A stretch of DNA of 64,000 nt, taken from NCBI GenBank assembly GCA_022826945.1, contig JAJDTY010000080.1, positions 128,211-192,210 of the forward strand, in the 5' to 3' direction. The notes beneath the pieces are model-generated. The model had not been told where the DNA came from. It was given only the letters and a program-made list of their open reading frames with translations, and ran no database searches. How positions within the stretch are numbered: position 1 is the stretch's first letter; each line of letters starts with the position of its first letter. The position numbers and the translations under genes were made by a program. This document shows positions 32,882 through 41,632 of this stretch, in pieces. The stretch is from Candidatus Binatia bacterium (GTDB lineage: Bacteria; Desulfobacterota; Binatia; Bin18).

Positions 32882-33026
32882 GTTATGCCGGACGTGATCC
32901 GGCATCCATACTTCGACTCCGCCCTTCCGGGCTCCGTTTAGCACAAACGGCCTTACGTTCGCCCTGAGCGGAGCGAAGTCGAAGGGCCTATGGCAACCGG
33001 GAGCCTGGATGCGCCGGAATGACGGT
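32882..33026. repeat. Palindromic repeat element (MITE/REP-like)
   Basis: About 145 bp with complementary ends: GTTATGCCGGACGTGATCC leads in and CCGGAATGACGG closes, with CATCCA facing TGGATG and CTTCGACTCCGC facing GCGGAGCGAAGTCGAAG. Shorter relatives lie at 31176-31213 and 62808-62833. No coding potential. It fills most of the 32818-33079 gap. Confidence 0.6.
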
Positions 33027-33079
33027 GCTGGTGGCTACGCAGCATTGTCAAGTGCTCTAGCTGTGCGACCTGATCCCGT

Positions 33080-36000
33080 TTAATCTCCGAATACTTCCTC
33101 TTTTTTTACTTGGGCAGGGACCGGAGGCGGTATTGGGTCGGGGGTCGGAGGCGATTCTTGCACCGGCCTCCGGCGGAAAAGCCGGCGCGGCAGGTTTCTC
33201 AGGACCGGAATCGTGCGGCCCAGCCATGCCTCAATGTCATCGAACAAGGAATAGGCGACGGGTGTCACCAGTAAGGTGATCAATAAGCATAGACTCTGTC
33301 CGCCAATAACCACGACCGCAATGCCCCGATGACTTTCCGCAGACGGGCCCTGGCCGATCAGAATAGGAATCATGCCGGCCACCAGGGCCAGGGTCGTCAT
33401 CAGAATCGGGCGTAGCCGTTCCTTGTTGGCCTGTAGAATGGCCTCATCGCGTGGCAAGCCGGCGGCCCGTAAATTGATCGTGTGGTCAATCTGCAGGATC
33501 GAGTTTTTCTTCACAATTCCGAATAACAACAGCATGCCCAGAATCGCGAACAACTCCAAATGCTGGCCCGCGATATACAACGCCAACAAGGCAAAGGGCA
33601 CGGCCAGGGGCAGGGACAGCATAATGGTAATCGGGTGCAGAAAGCTCTCAAACTGCGCCGCCAGGACCATATACATGCCAATAATGGACAACAGAAAAGC
33701 GATCTGAAAGCTTTCCATCATCTCTTCAAACATCTTGCCCATGCCGGTCACCCCGGTGGTATAGCCCAGCGGCAGGCCCATTTCCTCGACCTCAGCATCA
33801 ATGTCGGCAATCGCGTCGCCGAGCGCTTTGTCTTGGGCCAGATTGCCGGTAATCGTAATCTGGCGCTGCCGGTCCTGGCGGTCAATTTGTACCGGGCCGG
33901 TGCCGGGAACCAGGTTGACCACATTATTAAGTATGACCTGTCCAACCGACGCTGACGGAACCGCGACCTGCTGAATCACCTCTGGCCGATTCCGGCTCTC
34001 CGGCGTCAGACGGAGACGCACATCGTATAACTCATCGCCTTCACGATAGGTCGTGATTTTTTCGCCCGCGACCATGATGCGCAGGGTCGAGGCAATGTCC
34101 GCGGCTTCGATACCGAGGTCTGAGGCTTTACGGCGGTTGAGATGGACCTGGAGTTCGGGATTTCCGCCCTCGAAGCTCGAGTCTACATCACGCAGGCCGG
34201 GCATGTGTTGGGCGCGGGTTTTCAAGTCTTCAGAATATTCCCGGAGCGTTTCAAGGTCCGGGCCGCGCAGGTTGTAAGAGACATCCACATTCTGGATACC
34301 CCCACCGCTAACCGGCAGAATCTGGTCCACACTGATTCTGAGACTGGGAAATCCTTGGACCTTCTCACGAGCCAAATCCATGATCTGACTCTGGTGAAGG
34401 TCCCGCTCGGAGTAATGCGTGAGAGTGACGATAATTTTCGACTTTGTCACCGACTCTCCCACGGTTGAGCCAATCTCGGTCAGCAGGTGGTTCACCCCGG
34501 GAAGGGGATGAATCTCCTCTTCAATCTGGCGTGTCACGGCGTCAGTTTGTACCAGGGAATAACCGGGCGGTGTCTTGATATTGATTTCAAACTCCCCCCG
34601 GTCGTCGCTGGCCATCAGGCTGGGGCGGACAAGACCCGCAATAAAAGGGGTGGAAACAAACACGCCCAGGGTGAGGCATACAATCGCCCAGCGATGACGC
34701 ATCGACCACTTCAGCATAGCGGTATAGGAACGATCAATGAGCCGGTAGAAGCGTGACTCACGTGAGGAATGGGCGTGGTCAGTAGCGTGCTCGTCGAGGT
34801 GTTTGGGCAGAAAGCGCGAGCACAGCATGGGCGTGAGGGTAAAAGCGACCAGCAGGGAGACCATGATCGAGAACGCCATGGTAAACCCGAAGCTGCTCAG
34901 CCACATGCCGACGATCCCCTTGAGAAAGCCGACCGGAACGAAGATGACAACCAGCGACAGGGTGGTGGCGCTGACGGCCAAGCCCACCTCGGCCGTGGCG
35001 GCGCGCGCGGCTTCAAAGGCGTTCATGCCCTTTTCTTCGATATAGCGATAAATGTTTTCCAGCACGACAATCGCGTCATCAATGACAATGCCCACGGCCA
35101 GGGTGAGCCCCAGCAGGGTGATGCGATTGAGGGAATAGCCGGCCGCGGCCAAAAGCGTATAGGTCGAAATGATGGACACTGGAATCGCGACCGCGGCAAT
35201 TAATGTCGAGCGCAGATTGCCGAGAAAGAAATACACGATGATGCTGGCAAACAGCGAGCCCAGGATGAGATGCTGCTCGACCTCGTGCACCGAAGCCTTG
35301 ACGAACTCTGACTGATCGCGGGTGACGAGGGCTTCGATACCCGGCGGGAGGAGCTGGCGAATATCAACCAAACGTTCCTGGATCGCTTCGACCGCGGCAA
35401 CCGTGTTCGAGCCGGACTGTTTACGAATGATCAGAGATACCGCGTTTTTGCCGTCGTACCGGGACAGTGAACGTGGCTCTTCCACGCCGTCTTCGACCCG
35501 ACCAATATCGGCCAGGGTAATAGGGACGCCGTCATTGGTGGCGACCACGATATCTTCGAACTCGCGGACCGATTTGACCCGCCCGAGCGTGCGCAAAACG
35601 GTCTCTCCGCTCTCTTGAGTGAGGCGTCCGCCCGGAAATTCGACGTTCTGTTTGGCCAGGGCCTGCGCAACGGTTCGGATGGCCAGCCCGTATGCCTTCA
35701 GTCGGTCGGGATCAATCAGAATCTGAATTTCCCGTTTCTGACCGCCTAACACATCAATAGCGCCGACCCCGGTCACCGACTCCAGCGGCTCTTTGACCTG
35801 ATTCTCTGCAATTTCGGTCAGCTCTTTCAGGCCGCGAAAACCCGAGACGGTAATGGTGGCAATCGGGGTGGCATCAATGTCGAACTTCTCGACAATCGGC
35901 GGGTCCGCATCTTCGGGCAGGTCGGCGAGGACCGTGCCGACCTTGTCGCGGACTTCCTGAGCGGCAATACCAAGGTCTTTCTCCAGAACGAACTGGACAA

Positions 36001-36274
36001 TCACTTGCGATAATCCCTCACGGGTGACCGACCGGAGCTCATCAATTCCACTGACCGTATTGATGGCTTCCTCAATGATCTTGGTCACCTGGGCTTCAAT
36101 CTCTTCCGGTCCGGCACCGGGCAGGGTGGTTGTCACCGTCACAACCGGCATTTCGACCTTGGGCATCAATTCCAGGGTCAAGCTGTTGTAGGAAAACCAG
36201 CCGGCCACCACGAGCACCCCAACCAGCATGGTGGCAAAGACGGGTCGGCGAACACAGACATCGGCAAGAACCAT
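33080..36274 (-). CDS. RND efflux permease (AcrB/HAE1-type)
   Basis: A 1064-residue inner-membrane proton-driven exporter, length typical of AcrB homologues. The ATG at 36274 is preceded by GGAGAG; a longer frame is not in-family. VGIVIDDAIVVLENIYR shows the TM4 acidic pair, LLFGIVKKNSILQIDHTINL the TM10 Lys, and two periplasmic porter lobes follow TM1 and TM7. It ends with a Pro-rich tail. It lies 16 bp from its adaptor gene in a tetR-MFP-RND operon. No outer-membrane channel gene is adjacent. Substrate unknown. Confidence 0.95.
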   Translation of the reverse strand: MVLADVCVRRPVFATMLVGVLVVAGWFSYNSLTLELMPKVEMPVVTVTTTLPGAGPEEIEAQVTKIIEEAINTVSGIDELRSVTREGLSQVIVQFVLEKDLGIAAQEVRDKVGTVLADLPEDADPPIVEKFDIDATPIATITVSGFRGLKELTEIAENQVKEPLESVTGVGAIDVLGGQKREIQILIDPDRLKAYGLAIRTVAQALAKQNVEFPGGRLTQESGETVLRTLGRVKSVREFEDIVVATNDGVPITLADIGRVEDGVEEPRSLSRYDGKNAVSLIIRKQSGSNTVAAVEAIQERLVDIRQLLPPGIEALVTRDQSEFVKASVHEVEQHLILGSLFASIIVYFFLGNLRSTLIAAVAIPVSIISTYTLLAAAGYSLNRITLLGLTLAVGIVIDDAIVVLENIYRYIEEKGMNAFEAARAATAEVGLAVSATTLSLVVIFVPVGFLKGIVGMWLSSFGFTMAFSIMVSLLVAFTLTPMLCSRFLPKHLDEHATDHAHSSRESRFYRLIDRSYTAMLKWSMRHRWAIVCLTLGVFVSTPFIAGLVRPSLMASDDRGEFEINIKTPPGYSLVQTDAVTRQIEEEIHPLPGVNHLLTEIGSTVGESVTKSKIIVTLTHYSERDLHQSQIMDLAREKVQGFPSLRISVDQILPVSGGGIQNVDVSYNLRGPDLETLREYSEDLKTRAQHMPGLRDVDSSFEGGNPELQVHLNRRKASDLGIEAADIASTLRIMVAGEKITTYREGDELYDVRLRLTPESRNRPEVIQQVAVPSASVGQVILNNVVNLVPGTGPVQIDRQDRQRQITITGNLAQDKALGDAIADIDAEVEEMGLPLGYTTGVTGMGKMFEEMMESFQIAFLLSIIGMYMVLAAQFESFLHPITIMLSLPLAVPFALLALYIAGQHLELFAILGMLLLFGIVKKNSILQIDHTINLRAAGLPRDEAILQANKERLRPILMTTLALVAGMIPILIGQGPSAESHRGIAVVVIGGQSLCLLITLLVTPVAYSLFDDIEAWLGRTIPVLRNLPRRLFRRRPVQESPPTPDPIPPPVPAQVKKEEVFGD

Positions 36275-36290
36275 ATGCTCTCCACAGGGC

Positions 36291-37466
36291 TTACTGGGTT
36301 TGGGATAAGGAGTCGGTTGAGTCCTTGAGACCCAACGACCCAATAGACTCAACCGACTCAAGGACCTCCTGGGTTTGGACGGTCATGCCATCAGCCAGAC
36401 GGTTAAGGGCGCTGACGGCGACCGTTTCCTCCTCGGAAAGCCCTTTGGCAATTTCTATCCAGTCCCCGTCCTCCATGCCGGAGGTGACCTCACGCGAGGT
36501 GACGACGTTCTCCTCGACGATAAAGATGCGCTCAACACCGGCGAAACGTGCCAGGCCGGTGCGTGGAATAAAGAGGGCGTCTTCTTCTCCGAGGACGCCG
36601 GTAATACGTGCAAAATAGCCGGGGCGGAGTTTTCCGTCAGGATTGGGGATCTCGGCTTCAATCAGCAGGGAGCGTGTCCGGTGGTCCACCCGGGCGGCCA
36701 TACGGGTCAGGACTCCTTCAAACATCTGCCCAGGCAGCGCTTCGACTTCAACCCGTAATGGCATACCCGTCTCGGCCACCGCGGCAAAGCGTTCCGGTAC
36801 GGGGGAACGTAGCTTGAGCGGGTTGACCACGACGAGTTCGAGCAGGGGCGAGGCATCCTGCTTGTATTCGCCAGGATTGATAAAGCGTTCCTGGACAAAG
36901 CCGTTGACCGGCGAAACAATCCGGGTATCGCGCAGGCGTTTCCGCGCCAAAGCCAGGATCTTTTCCGCGGTGCGGACCCGCGCCTCCGTCACTTTATAGT
37001 CGGCCTCATTGGTATCCAGCCGTTGCTCGGGAATCAGGTTTTCCGCGGCTAACTCCTGGGCGCGGGTATATTCAGCCTGGGCGCGGATGAAGTTGGCTTC
37101 CGCCTGCTTGAGCGCACTTTCCTGGACTTCGACCTCCAGGGCAAGCTCTTCCTGCTCCATCTCGGCCAGGAGCTGGCCTTTTTGCACCTTGTCACCAAAG
37201 TCAACGTGCACTCGCTGGACATAGCCTTCTCTCTTATTTGACAGAAGGATGCTCTCTTTCGCAAACAACGCGCCCTGTCCCCGACCGGTGCGCACCACGG
37301 TGCGCACGACCGGCTGGGCTACCTGAACGGTGAGAGGCGGGGGAGGGGCAAGGGCGGTTTCCTCTTGTGTTTTTGCCGCTTCCGAACTGGACGACTGACA
37401 GCTCGGAAAGACGAGCAGAACCAACACCAGACAGGCTTGACCAAGAAGGAATACGAAGTGTCTCAC
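36291..37466 (-). CDS. RND efflux periplasmic adaptor (MFP) lipoprotein
   Basis: A 391-residue lipoprotein (lipobox LVFPSC) linking the RND pump to an outer-membrane channel. The lipoyl half-motifs are GYVQRVHVDFGDKVQKGQLLAEME and a later RDTRIVSPVNGFVQ, flanking an alpha-helical hairpin (residues ~100-165), then beta-barrel and membrane-proximal domains. The extreme C-terminus (ESIGSLGLKDSTDSLSQTQ) is encoded by an inverted repeat (36310-36359) and looks added. It overlaps the TetR gene by four bases. Confidence 0.93.
   Translation of the reverse strand: MRHFVFLLGQACLVLVLLVFPSCQSSSSEAAKTQEETALAPPPPLTVQVAQPVVRTVVRTGRGQGALFAKESILLSNKREGYVQRVHVDFGDKVQKGQLLAEMEQEELALEVEVQESALKQAEANFIRAQAEYTRAQELAAENLIPEQRLDTNEADYKVTEARVRTAEKILALARKRLRDTRIVSPVNGFVQERFINPGEYKQDASPLLELVVVNPLKLRSPVPERFAAVAETGMPLRVEVEALPGQMFEGVLTRMAARVDHRTRSLLIEAEIPNPDGKLRPGYFARITGVLGEEDALFIPRTGLARFAGVERIFIVEENVVTSREVTSGMEDGDWIEIAKGLSEEETVAVSALNRLADGMTVQTQEVLESVESIGSLGLKDSTDSLSQTQ
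36310..36359. repeat. 14-bp inverted repeat inside the adaptor gene 3' end
   Basis: GAGTCGGTTGAGTC (36310-36323) and GACTCAACCGACTC (36346-36359) pair perfectly, with a 22-nt loop. It lies in the last codons of the adaptor gene, just before the permease gene. Confidence 0.6.
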
Positions 37467-38113
37467 GATACCGGCTCCTCATGGTTCTGATGCTGATTCA
37501 GAACCCCGTTGAAAAACAAATCGAGCAAAATACTTGCGTCTTCGCTGACCGGACGAGCCGTCAGCCCCAATGCCCGTTGCTGAAAGCAGCCACGGATCGC
37601 CTCGTTAAGGACAAAGGCAGAGGCTTCGACGTTATGGGGCCGAAACACGCCCACGCGCACGCCGTCCTGAATGATTTCTTCGATAAAATGGATATGGGCC
37701 AGATACAGATCGAGCATATGCGCCGCTTCCGGATGATTAGGCGAAGCGGCCAGAAAGTTTCGCTCCAGCAGTAGCGTCTTGAAAAAGTCGCGGTACGTAT
37801 CGCTCAGTTCCAGGCTGGCTTCAATCAGACGTTGGAGCTTTTCAATCGGAGTCAGCGCCTCGACGACTTGGGTGCGTACCTGACCGGTGAAGTTCTGTAT
37901 TCCTTGCTCCACCGCGGCGGTGAAGAGTTCATCTTTGTTCTGGAAATACAGATAGACGGTTCCTTTGGCGATCTCCGCCTCCTCGGCAACACGCTCAACC
38001 GTGGCCCCCTGAAACCCGTGGCTCGCCACCACCCGACAGGTGGCATCCAGAATTTCGCGGACTCGAAACTCGCGGAGCACGTCTTCTTTCCTTGTGGCTG
38101 AACTTTTAGTCAT
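37463..38113 (-). CDS. TetR-family repressor of the RND operon
   Basis: A 216-residue TetR regulator from the ATG at 38113. The N-terminal helix-turn-helix is VREILDATCRVVASHGFQGA then TVERVAEEAEIAKGTVYLYF; residues ~60-210 form the ligand-binding helical domain. It is the first gene of the operon, overlapping the adaptor gene by ATGA. A TGACT-ATAC-AGTCA palindrome directly upstream fits autorepression. The ligand is presumably a pump substrate. Confidence 0.92.
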   Translation of the reverse strand: MTKSSATRKEDVLREFRVREILDATCRVVASHGFQGATVERVAEEAEIAKGTVYLYFQNKDELFTAAVEQGIQNFTGQVRTQVVEALTPIEKLQRLIEASLELSDTYRDFFKTLLLERNFLAASPNHPEAAHMLDLYLAHIHFIEEIIQDGVRVGVFRPHNVEASAFVLNEAIRGCFQQRALGLTARPVSEDASILLDLFFNGVLNQHQNHEEPVS

Positions 38114-38118
38114 GTGAC

Positions 38119-38132
38119 TGACTATACAGTCA
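38119..38132. promoter_or_regulatory. Candidate TetR operator
   Basis: TGACTATACAGTCA is an inverted repeat of TGACT around ATAC, six bases ahead of the tetR start codon. Its place and form suit a TetR dimer binding site controlling tetR-MFP-RND. Confidence 0.5.
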
Positions 38133-38316
38133 TTATGCAGGCCACGCAAGGGGGAATACTGGCGGTCTTTACCCATCCCAGGGATTGGTGACATCGACTT
38201 CCAAGCCATCGAAGTCAGTCACGTTGCAGCGGGATTCCGCTGCATTCAACTGAGCGAACGTGTCAAGAATGGTTGGGGAAGGAAATATCAGCTTGATGGT
38301 CTCACGGTCGGCTGCA

Positions 38317-39105
38317 CTATTTTCCCTGAAATTGGGGACGGCGTTTTTCCATGAAGGCTTTCACCCCCTCTTGATAGTCCTGACTCCCAAAGCAGCGGGT
38401 GGACCAGGACTTGACGGCATCCATGTCGCGCAGGGTTGCGGCTTTGGCGCTCTCCCGGACGAAAAACTTGTGGGCCGCTACGCTTAAGGGGGCGTTATCA
38501 GCCAGCTTGAGGGCGTATTCGCGGGTATAGGATTCAAGCTCGGCCTTGGGCAGGACGCGATTGACCAAGCCCATATGGGCCGCTTCTTCCGCGTTATAAA
38601 CCCTGGCGGTCATCAAAATCTCGGCCGCGTTGGAGACCCCGACGATATGAACGAGCCGCTCAACCCCCCGCTCAAGTGGATAGGCAATGCCCAAACGAGC
38701 CGCCGGAATCCCAAAGCGGGCATCATCGGCACACAGCCGCAGGTCACACATGACGGCAACCGAACAACCGCCGCCCATGCAGAAGCCATGAATCATGGTA
38801 ATGACCGGCTTTTCTAGGCCGGCGAGCGATTTCAGCGCACCGTCCACAGCGCGGTCATACTCCCGCGTTGACTCAGACCCGGAGCGGACCTTGCCGAACT
38901 GCGAGATATCGGCGCCTGAGACAAAGGCTTCCTCGCCTGCTCCGCGCAGGATGAGCACGCGGAGGTCATTGTCTGCCGCGACCTCGGCCACGAGCTGGGG
39001 CAGGGTGCGCCACATATCCAGGTCAACCGCGTTCCGGCGCTCGGGTTTATTGAAAACGATCCAGGCTAATGGAGCTTCTTTTTGCAGAAAGAGAGTGTCT
39101 GACAT
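38317..39105 (-). CDS. Enoyl-CoA hydratase/isomerase family protein
   Basis: A 262-residue crotonase-fold protein from the ATG at 39105 (AGGAG upstream). The oxyanion motifs are GAGEEAFVSGADISQF (~residue 63) and IHGFCMGGGCSVAVMCD (~residue 107), and FGIPAARLGIAYPLERGVER covers the catalytic area. It probably acts on a short acyl-CoA. It is divergent from hflK. The 107-bp gap to tetR shows nothing clear. Confidence 0.9.
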   Translation of the reverse strand: MSDTLFLQKEAPLAWIVFNKPERRNAVDLDMWRTLPQLVAEVAADNDLRVLILRGAGEEAFVSGADISQFGKVRSGSESTREYDRAVDGALKSLAGLEKPVITMIHGFCMGGGCSVAVMCDLRLCADDARFGIPAARLGIAYPLERGVERLVHIVGVSNAAEILMTARVYNAEEAAHMGLVNRVLPKAELESYTREYALKLADNAPLSVAAHKFFVRESAKAATLRDMDAVKSWSTRCFGSQDYQEGVKAFMEKRRPQFQGK

Positions 39106-39380
39106 GGGGAACTCCTGTTTTGTCTTTTGCGCGTTTGCGTCCGCCCAGCATATCGCTCTCGCTGGGGTGTTGTCCATTGCTGTGTCTCTTCGCCCGACCG
39201 CACCTGATATGTCAAGCTGTCTGGTATTCCTTTTCTATCCGGTGTATCATGACGATCAAAAGAACTGGCTCCCAGTGCGACCTTTCTCTCGCATGTATCT
39301 TCTTCCAGAAACTTCATACGACCCTCTGCCGGGGTGACACACGGTGTAAAGTCTCGACGGCAGGAAAGACGGAGGACAAT

Positions 39381-40448
39381 ATGGCAGATGGATGGCAAAA
39401 CCAAGGAGGCTCTTCTCCCGGCGACGAACTCCTCCAGGGTCTTGAGGATCTCAAACGGACGTTTCAACGTTTTACCAAAGGAGCCGGGGTATGGCTGATT
39501 ATCGCGGTCCTCGCTCTCCTGTGGGCAGGCTCGGGATTCTATGTCGTCGGTCCGAGCGAACGAGGGATTGTACTACGCTTTGGGGAGGTCGTGGGAGAAA
39601 CTGACCCTGGCTTGCGCTTCCATATCCCCTGGCCGATTGAACGACATGTGGTGGTTGATATCGCCCGTGTTCGGAGCGCTCAGGTCGGCTATCGTCCGTC
39701 AGGGGTGCCTGGGCGCAGCGGCAGAGGCAGTGGCCGCACCATTCCGCAGGAAGCCCTCATGCTGACCGGCGACGAAAATATCGTTGAAGTCAACCTGGTG
39801 GTGCAGTACCGCATTCAAGACCCGGTCAAATATCTCTTTGGTGCGTTTGAGCCGGAAGGTATGCTGCATTCTTCGGCGGAGGTGGCGTTGCGCAGTGCGG
39901 TTGGTGGGAACACAATTGATTACACGATGACGGATGGACGGCTTGAGGTGCAGGAGCAGGCGAAAGGGGCGCTGCAGAGCCTGCTCGACATCTATCAAAC
40001 CGGCCTGTTTGTCACCGAGGCCCGCCTGCTCGCGGTTGATCCTCCCAATGAAGTCCGGGACGCCTTCAACGATGTGGTCCGGGCCCTGGAGGACCGGGAC
40101 CGGCTCCGCCAGGAGGCAGAAGGCTATCAGGAGGACGTAGTGCCAAAAGCGCGTGGTGAGGCCGCCCAAATGGTCCAGCAAGCCGAGGCGTATAAGGCCC
40201 AGCGGGTCATCCGTTCTCAGGGTGACGCCGAGCGTTTTCTCCAGATTCTGGCCGAGTATGAGAAAGCCAAGTCCGTGACGCGCGACCGGCTCTACCTTGA
40301 GAGTGTTGAGCGGATTATGCCGACGATGGAAAAGTTCATCCTCGATTCACAAAACGGCGGCGGAGGGGTCGTGCCCTTATTGCCACTGAAAGAGTTGAGC
40401 GCCGGCGAGACCGCAGCCGGTGCCGTAGCGAATCAGGAGGGGAGATAA
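39381..40448 (+). CDS. hflK: FtsH protease modulator HflK
   Basis: A 355-residue membrane protein of the SPFH/prohibitin family that forms, with HflC, a cage around the FtsH protease. GGAGGA precedes MADGWQNQGGSSPGDE. A transmembrane segment (GVWLIIAVLALLWAGSGFYV) is followed by the SPFH domain (VGPSERGIVLRFGEVVGETD, FHIPWPIERHVVVD) and a coiled coil (residues ~265-310). The stop is directly adjacent to the hflC start. A longer frame upstream is random sequence. Confidence 0.96.
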   Translation: MADGWQNQGGSSPGDELLQGLEDLKRTFQRFTKGAGVWLIIAVLALLWAGSGFYVVGPSERGIVLRFGEVVGETDPGLRFHIPWPIERHVVVDIARVRSAQVGYRPSGVPGRSGRGSGRTIPQEALMLTGDENIVEVNLVVQYRIQDPVKYLFGAFEPEGMLHSSAEVALRSAVGGNTIDYTMTDGRLEVQEQAKGALQSLLDIYQTGLFVTEARLLAVDPPNEVRDAFNDVVRALEDRDRLRQEAEGYQEDVVPKARGEAAQMVQQAEAYKAQRVIRSQGDAERFLQILAEYEKAKSVTRDRLYLESVERIMPTMEKFILDSQNGGGGVVPLLPLKELSAGETAAGAVANQEGR

Positions 40449-41321
40449 ATGGTACCGCGCTTAATTATCGGGCTGGGCTTGGTCCTGGTCTTTGTTGCCG
40501 CCCAAGCCGCGTTTACGATTGGTGAGTGGGAACAGGGGATGGTGGTGCAGTTCGGTAATCCGAAACGCATCATTCAGGAGCCTGGTCTCTACTTTAAGCT
40601 GCCAGTGGCGCAGAATCTGGTCCGCTTTGAAAAACGGGTCCTGACAACCGATGCCCGCGAGTCCGAATATATTACGCTCGACAAGAAGCGCGTCCTGGTC
40701 GACCACGTCTCGCGCTGGCGTATCGACGATCCCCTCCAATTCTACCGGAGCGTCCGCGACCGCATTCGGGCCATGGCTCGGCTGGATGACATTATTTCAG
40801 CCCGTCTCCGACAAGAAATCGCTACGCATAATTTTCTCGATCTCATTCGTGAAAAGCGTGAAGATATTATGGCCATCGTGACCAAAGATACCCGAGAGAC
40901 GGCCAAGACCTTTGGTATTGAAGTGACCGATGTCCGCATCAAGCGGCTCGATCTGCCCGAAGAAGTCCAGGCCAGCGTATTTGCCCGTATGCGAGCGGAG
41001 CGCGAACGGATTGCCAAACGCTACCGGGCGGAAGGGGAAGAGCAAGCGCAGCAGATCCGCGCCGGTGCCGACCGGGAGCGGGAAGTCATCCTGGCCACCG
41101 CGTATGAGTCGAGCGAAAAGCTCAAAGGTGAAGGAGATGCCGAGGCCACACGCATTTATGCCGACGCGTTTGGCAAAGACGCCGAGTTCTACGCGTTCAC
41201 GCGGCGACTCCAGGCCTATGAGAAAATCCTGAGTAATGACACCACGCTGCTCCTGGATCCAGACTCCGAACTCCTGAACTACCTGCAGAGTCCGGGCAGC
41301 GGTTCGCCAGCCAGCGAATAG
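40449..41321 (+). CDS. hflC: FtsH protease modulator HflC
   Basis: A 290-residue partner of HflK: N-terminal transmembrane segment (LIIGLGLVLVFVAAQAAFTI), SPFH domain (GEWEQGMVVQFGNPKRIIQE, LPVAQNLVRFEKRVLTTDAR) and a helical tail (EEQAQQIRAGADREREVILA). It starts immediately after the hflK stop, with GGAGGGGAG inside the hflK end as ribosome-binding site. Confidence 0.96.
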   Translation: MVPRLIIGLGLVLVFVAAQAAFTIGEWEQGMVVQFGNPKRIIQEPGLYFKLPVAQNLVRFEKRVLTTDARESEYITLDKKRVLVDHVSRWRIDDPLQFYRSVRDRIRAMARLDDIISARLRQEIATHNFLDLIREKREDIMAIVTKDTRETAKTFGIEVTDVRIKRLDLPEEVQASVFARMRAERERIAKRYRAEGEEQAQQIRAGADREREVILATAYESSEKLKGEGDAEATRIYADAFGKDAEFYAFTRRLQAYEKILSNDTTLLLDPDSELLNYLQSPGSGSPASE

Positions 41322-41327
41322 TCGAGT

Positions 41328-41594
41328 ATGCCTGGACTCGTTCGCCTGCTGCTCCTGCTTGCAGTGGGCTATCTGATTATCGCGGGTATTCGTCGTCTCT
41401 TTTTGCCCGCCACTTCATCGGGTCAGAAACGGGCCGGGCGGGAACACGCCCAGGGTGCGGACGGTGTGTCCTTAGTCCAGGATCCCCAGTGCGGTCGCTT
41501 TATTCCGCAGAACGAAGCGATTCAGGTCTCGCGGCGCGGACGGACCGTCTACTTCTGTAGCCAGGAGTGCCGCGCCGCGTATCGGGCGGTATAA
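41328..41594 (+). CDS. Small membrane protein with Cys-rich (PP0621/YHS-like) C-terminus
   Basis: An 88-residue protein with an N-terminal transmembrane helix (LVRLLLLLAVGYLIIAGI) and a C-terminal DPQCGRFIPQNEAI...YFCSQECRAAY metal-binding (zinc) pattern. It matches small proteins often placed behind hflC or near membrane-quality genes. It begins 6 bp after hflC. Function unknown. Confidence 0.8.
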   Translation: MPGLVRLLLLLAVGYLIIAGIRRLFLPATSSGQKRAGREHAQGADGVSLVQDPQCGRFIPQNEAIQVSRRGRTVYFCSQECRAAYRAV

Positions 41595-41599
41595 TCCAC

Positions 41600-41626
41600 G
41601 GCTGTCCCCCCGAGAGAGGGGCAGCC
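41600..41626. terminator. Hairpin between convergent genes
   Basis: GGCTGTCCCC and GGGGCAGCC pair with one bulged T around CCGAGAGA. It sits between the small membrane protein and the convergent luciferase-like gene, so it could serve both. No T run. Confidence 0.5.
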
Positions 41627-41632
41627 CGTCTC

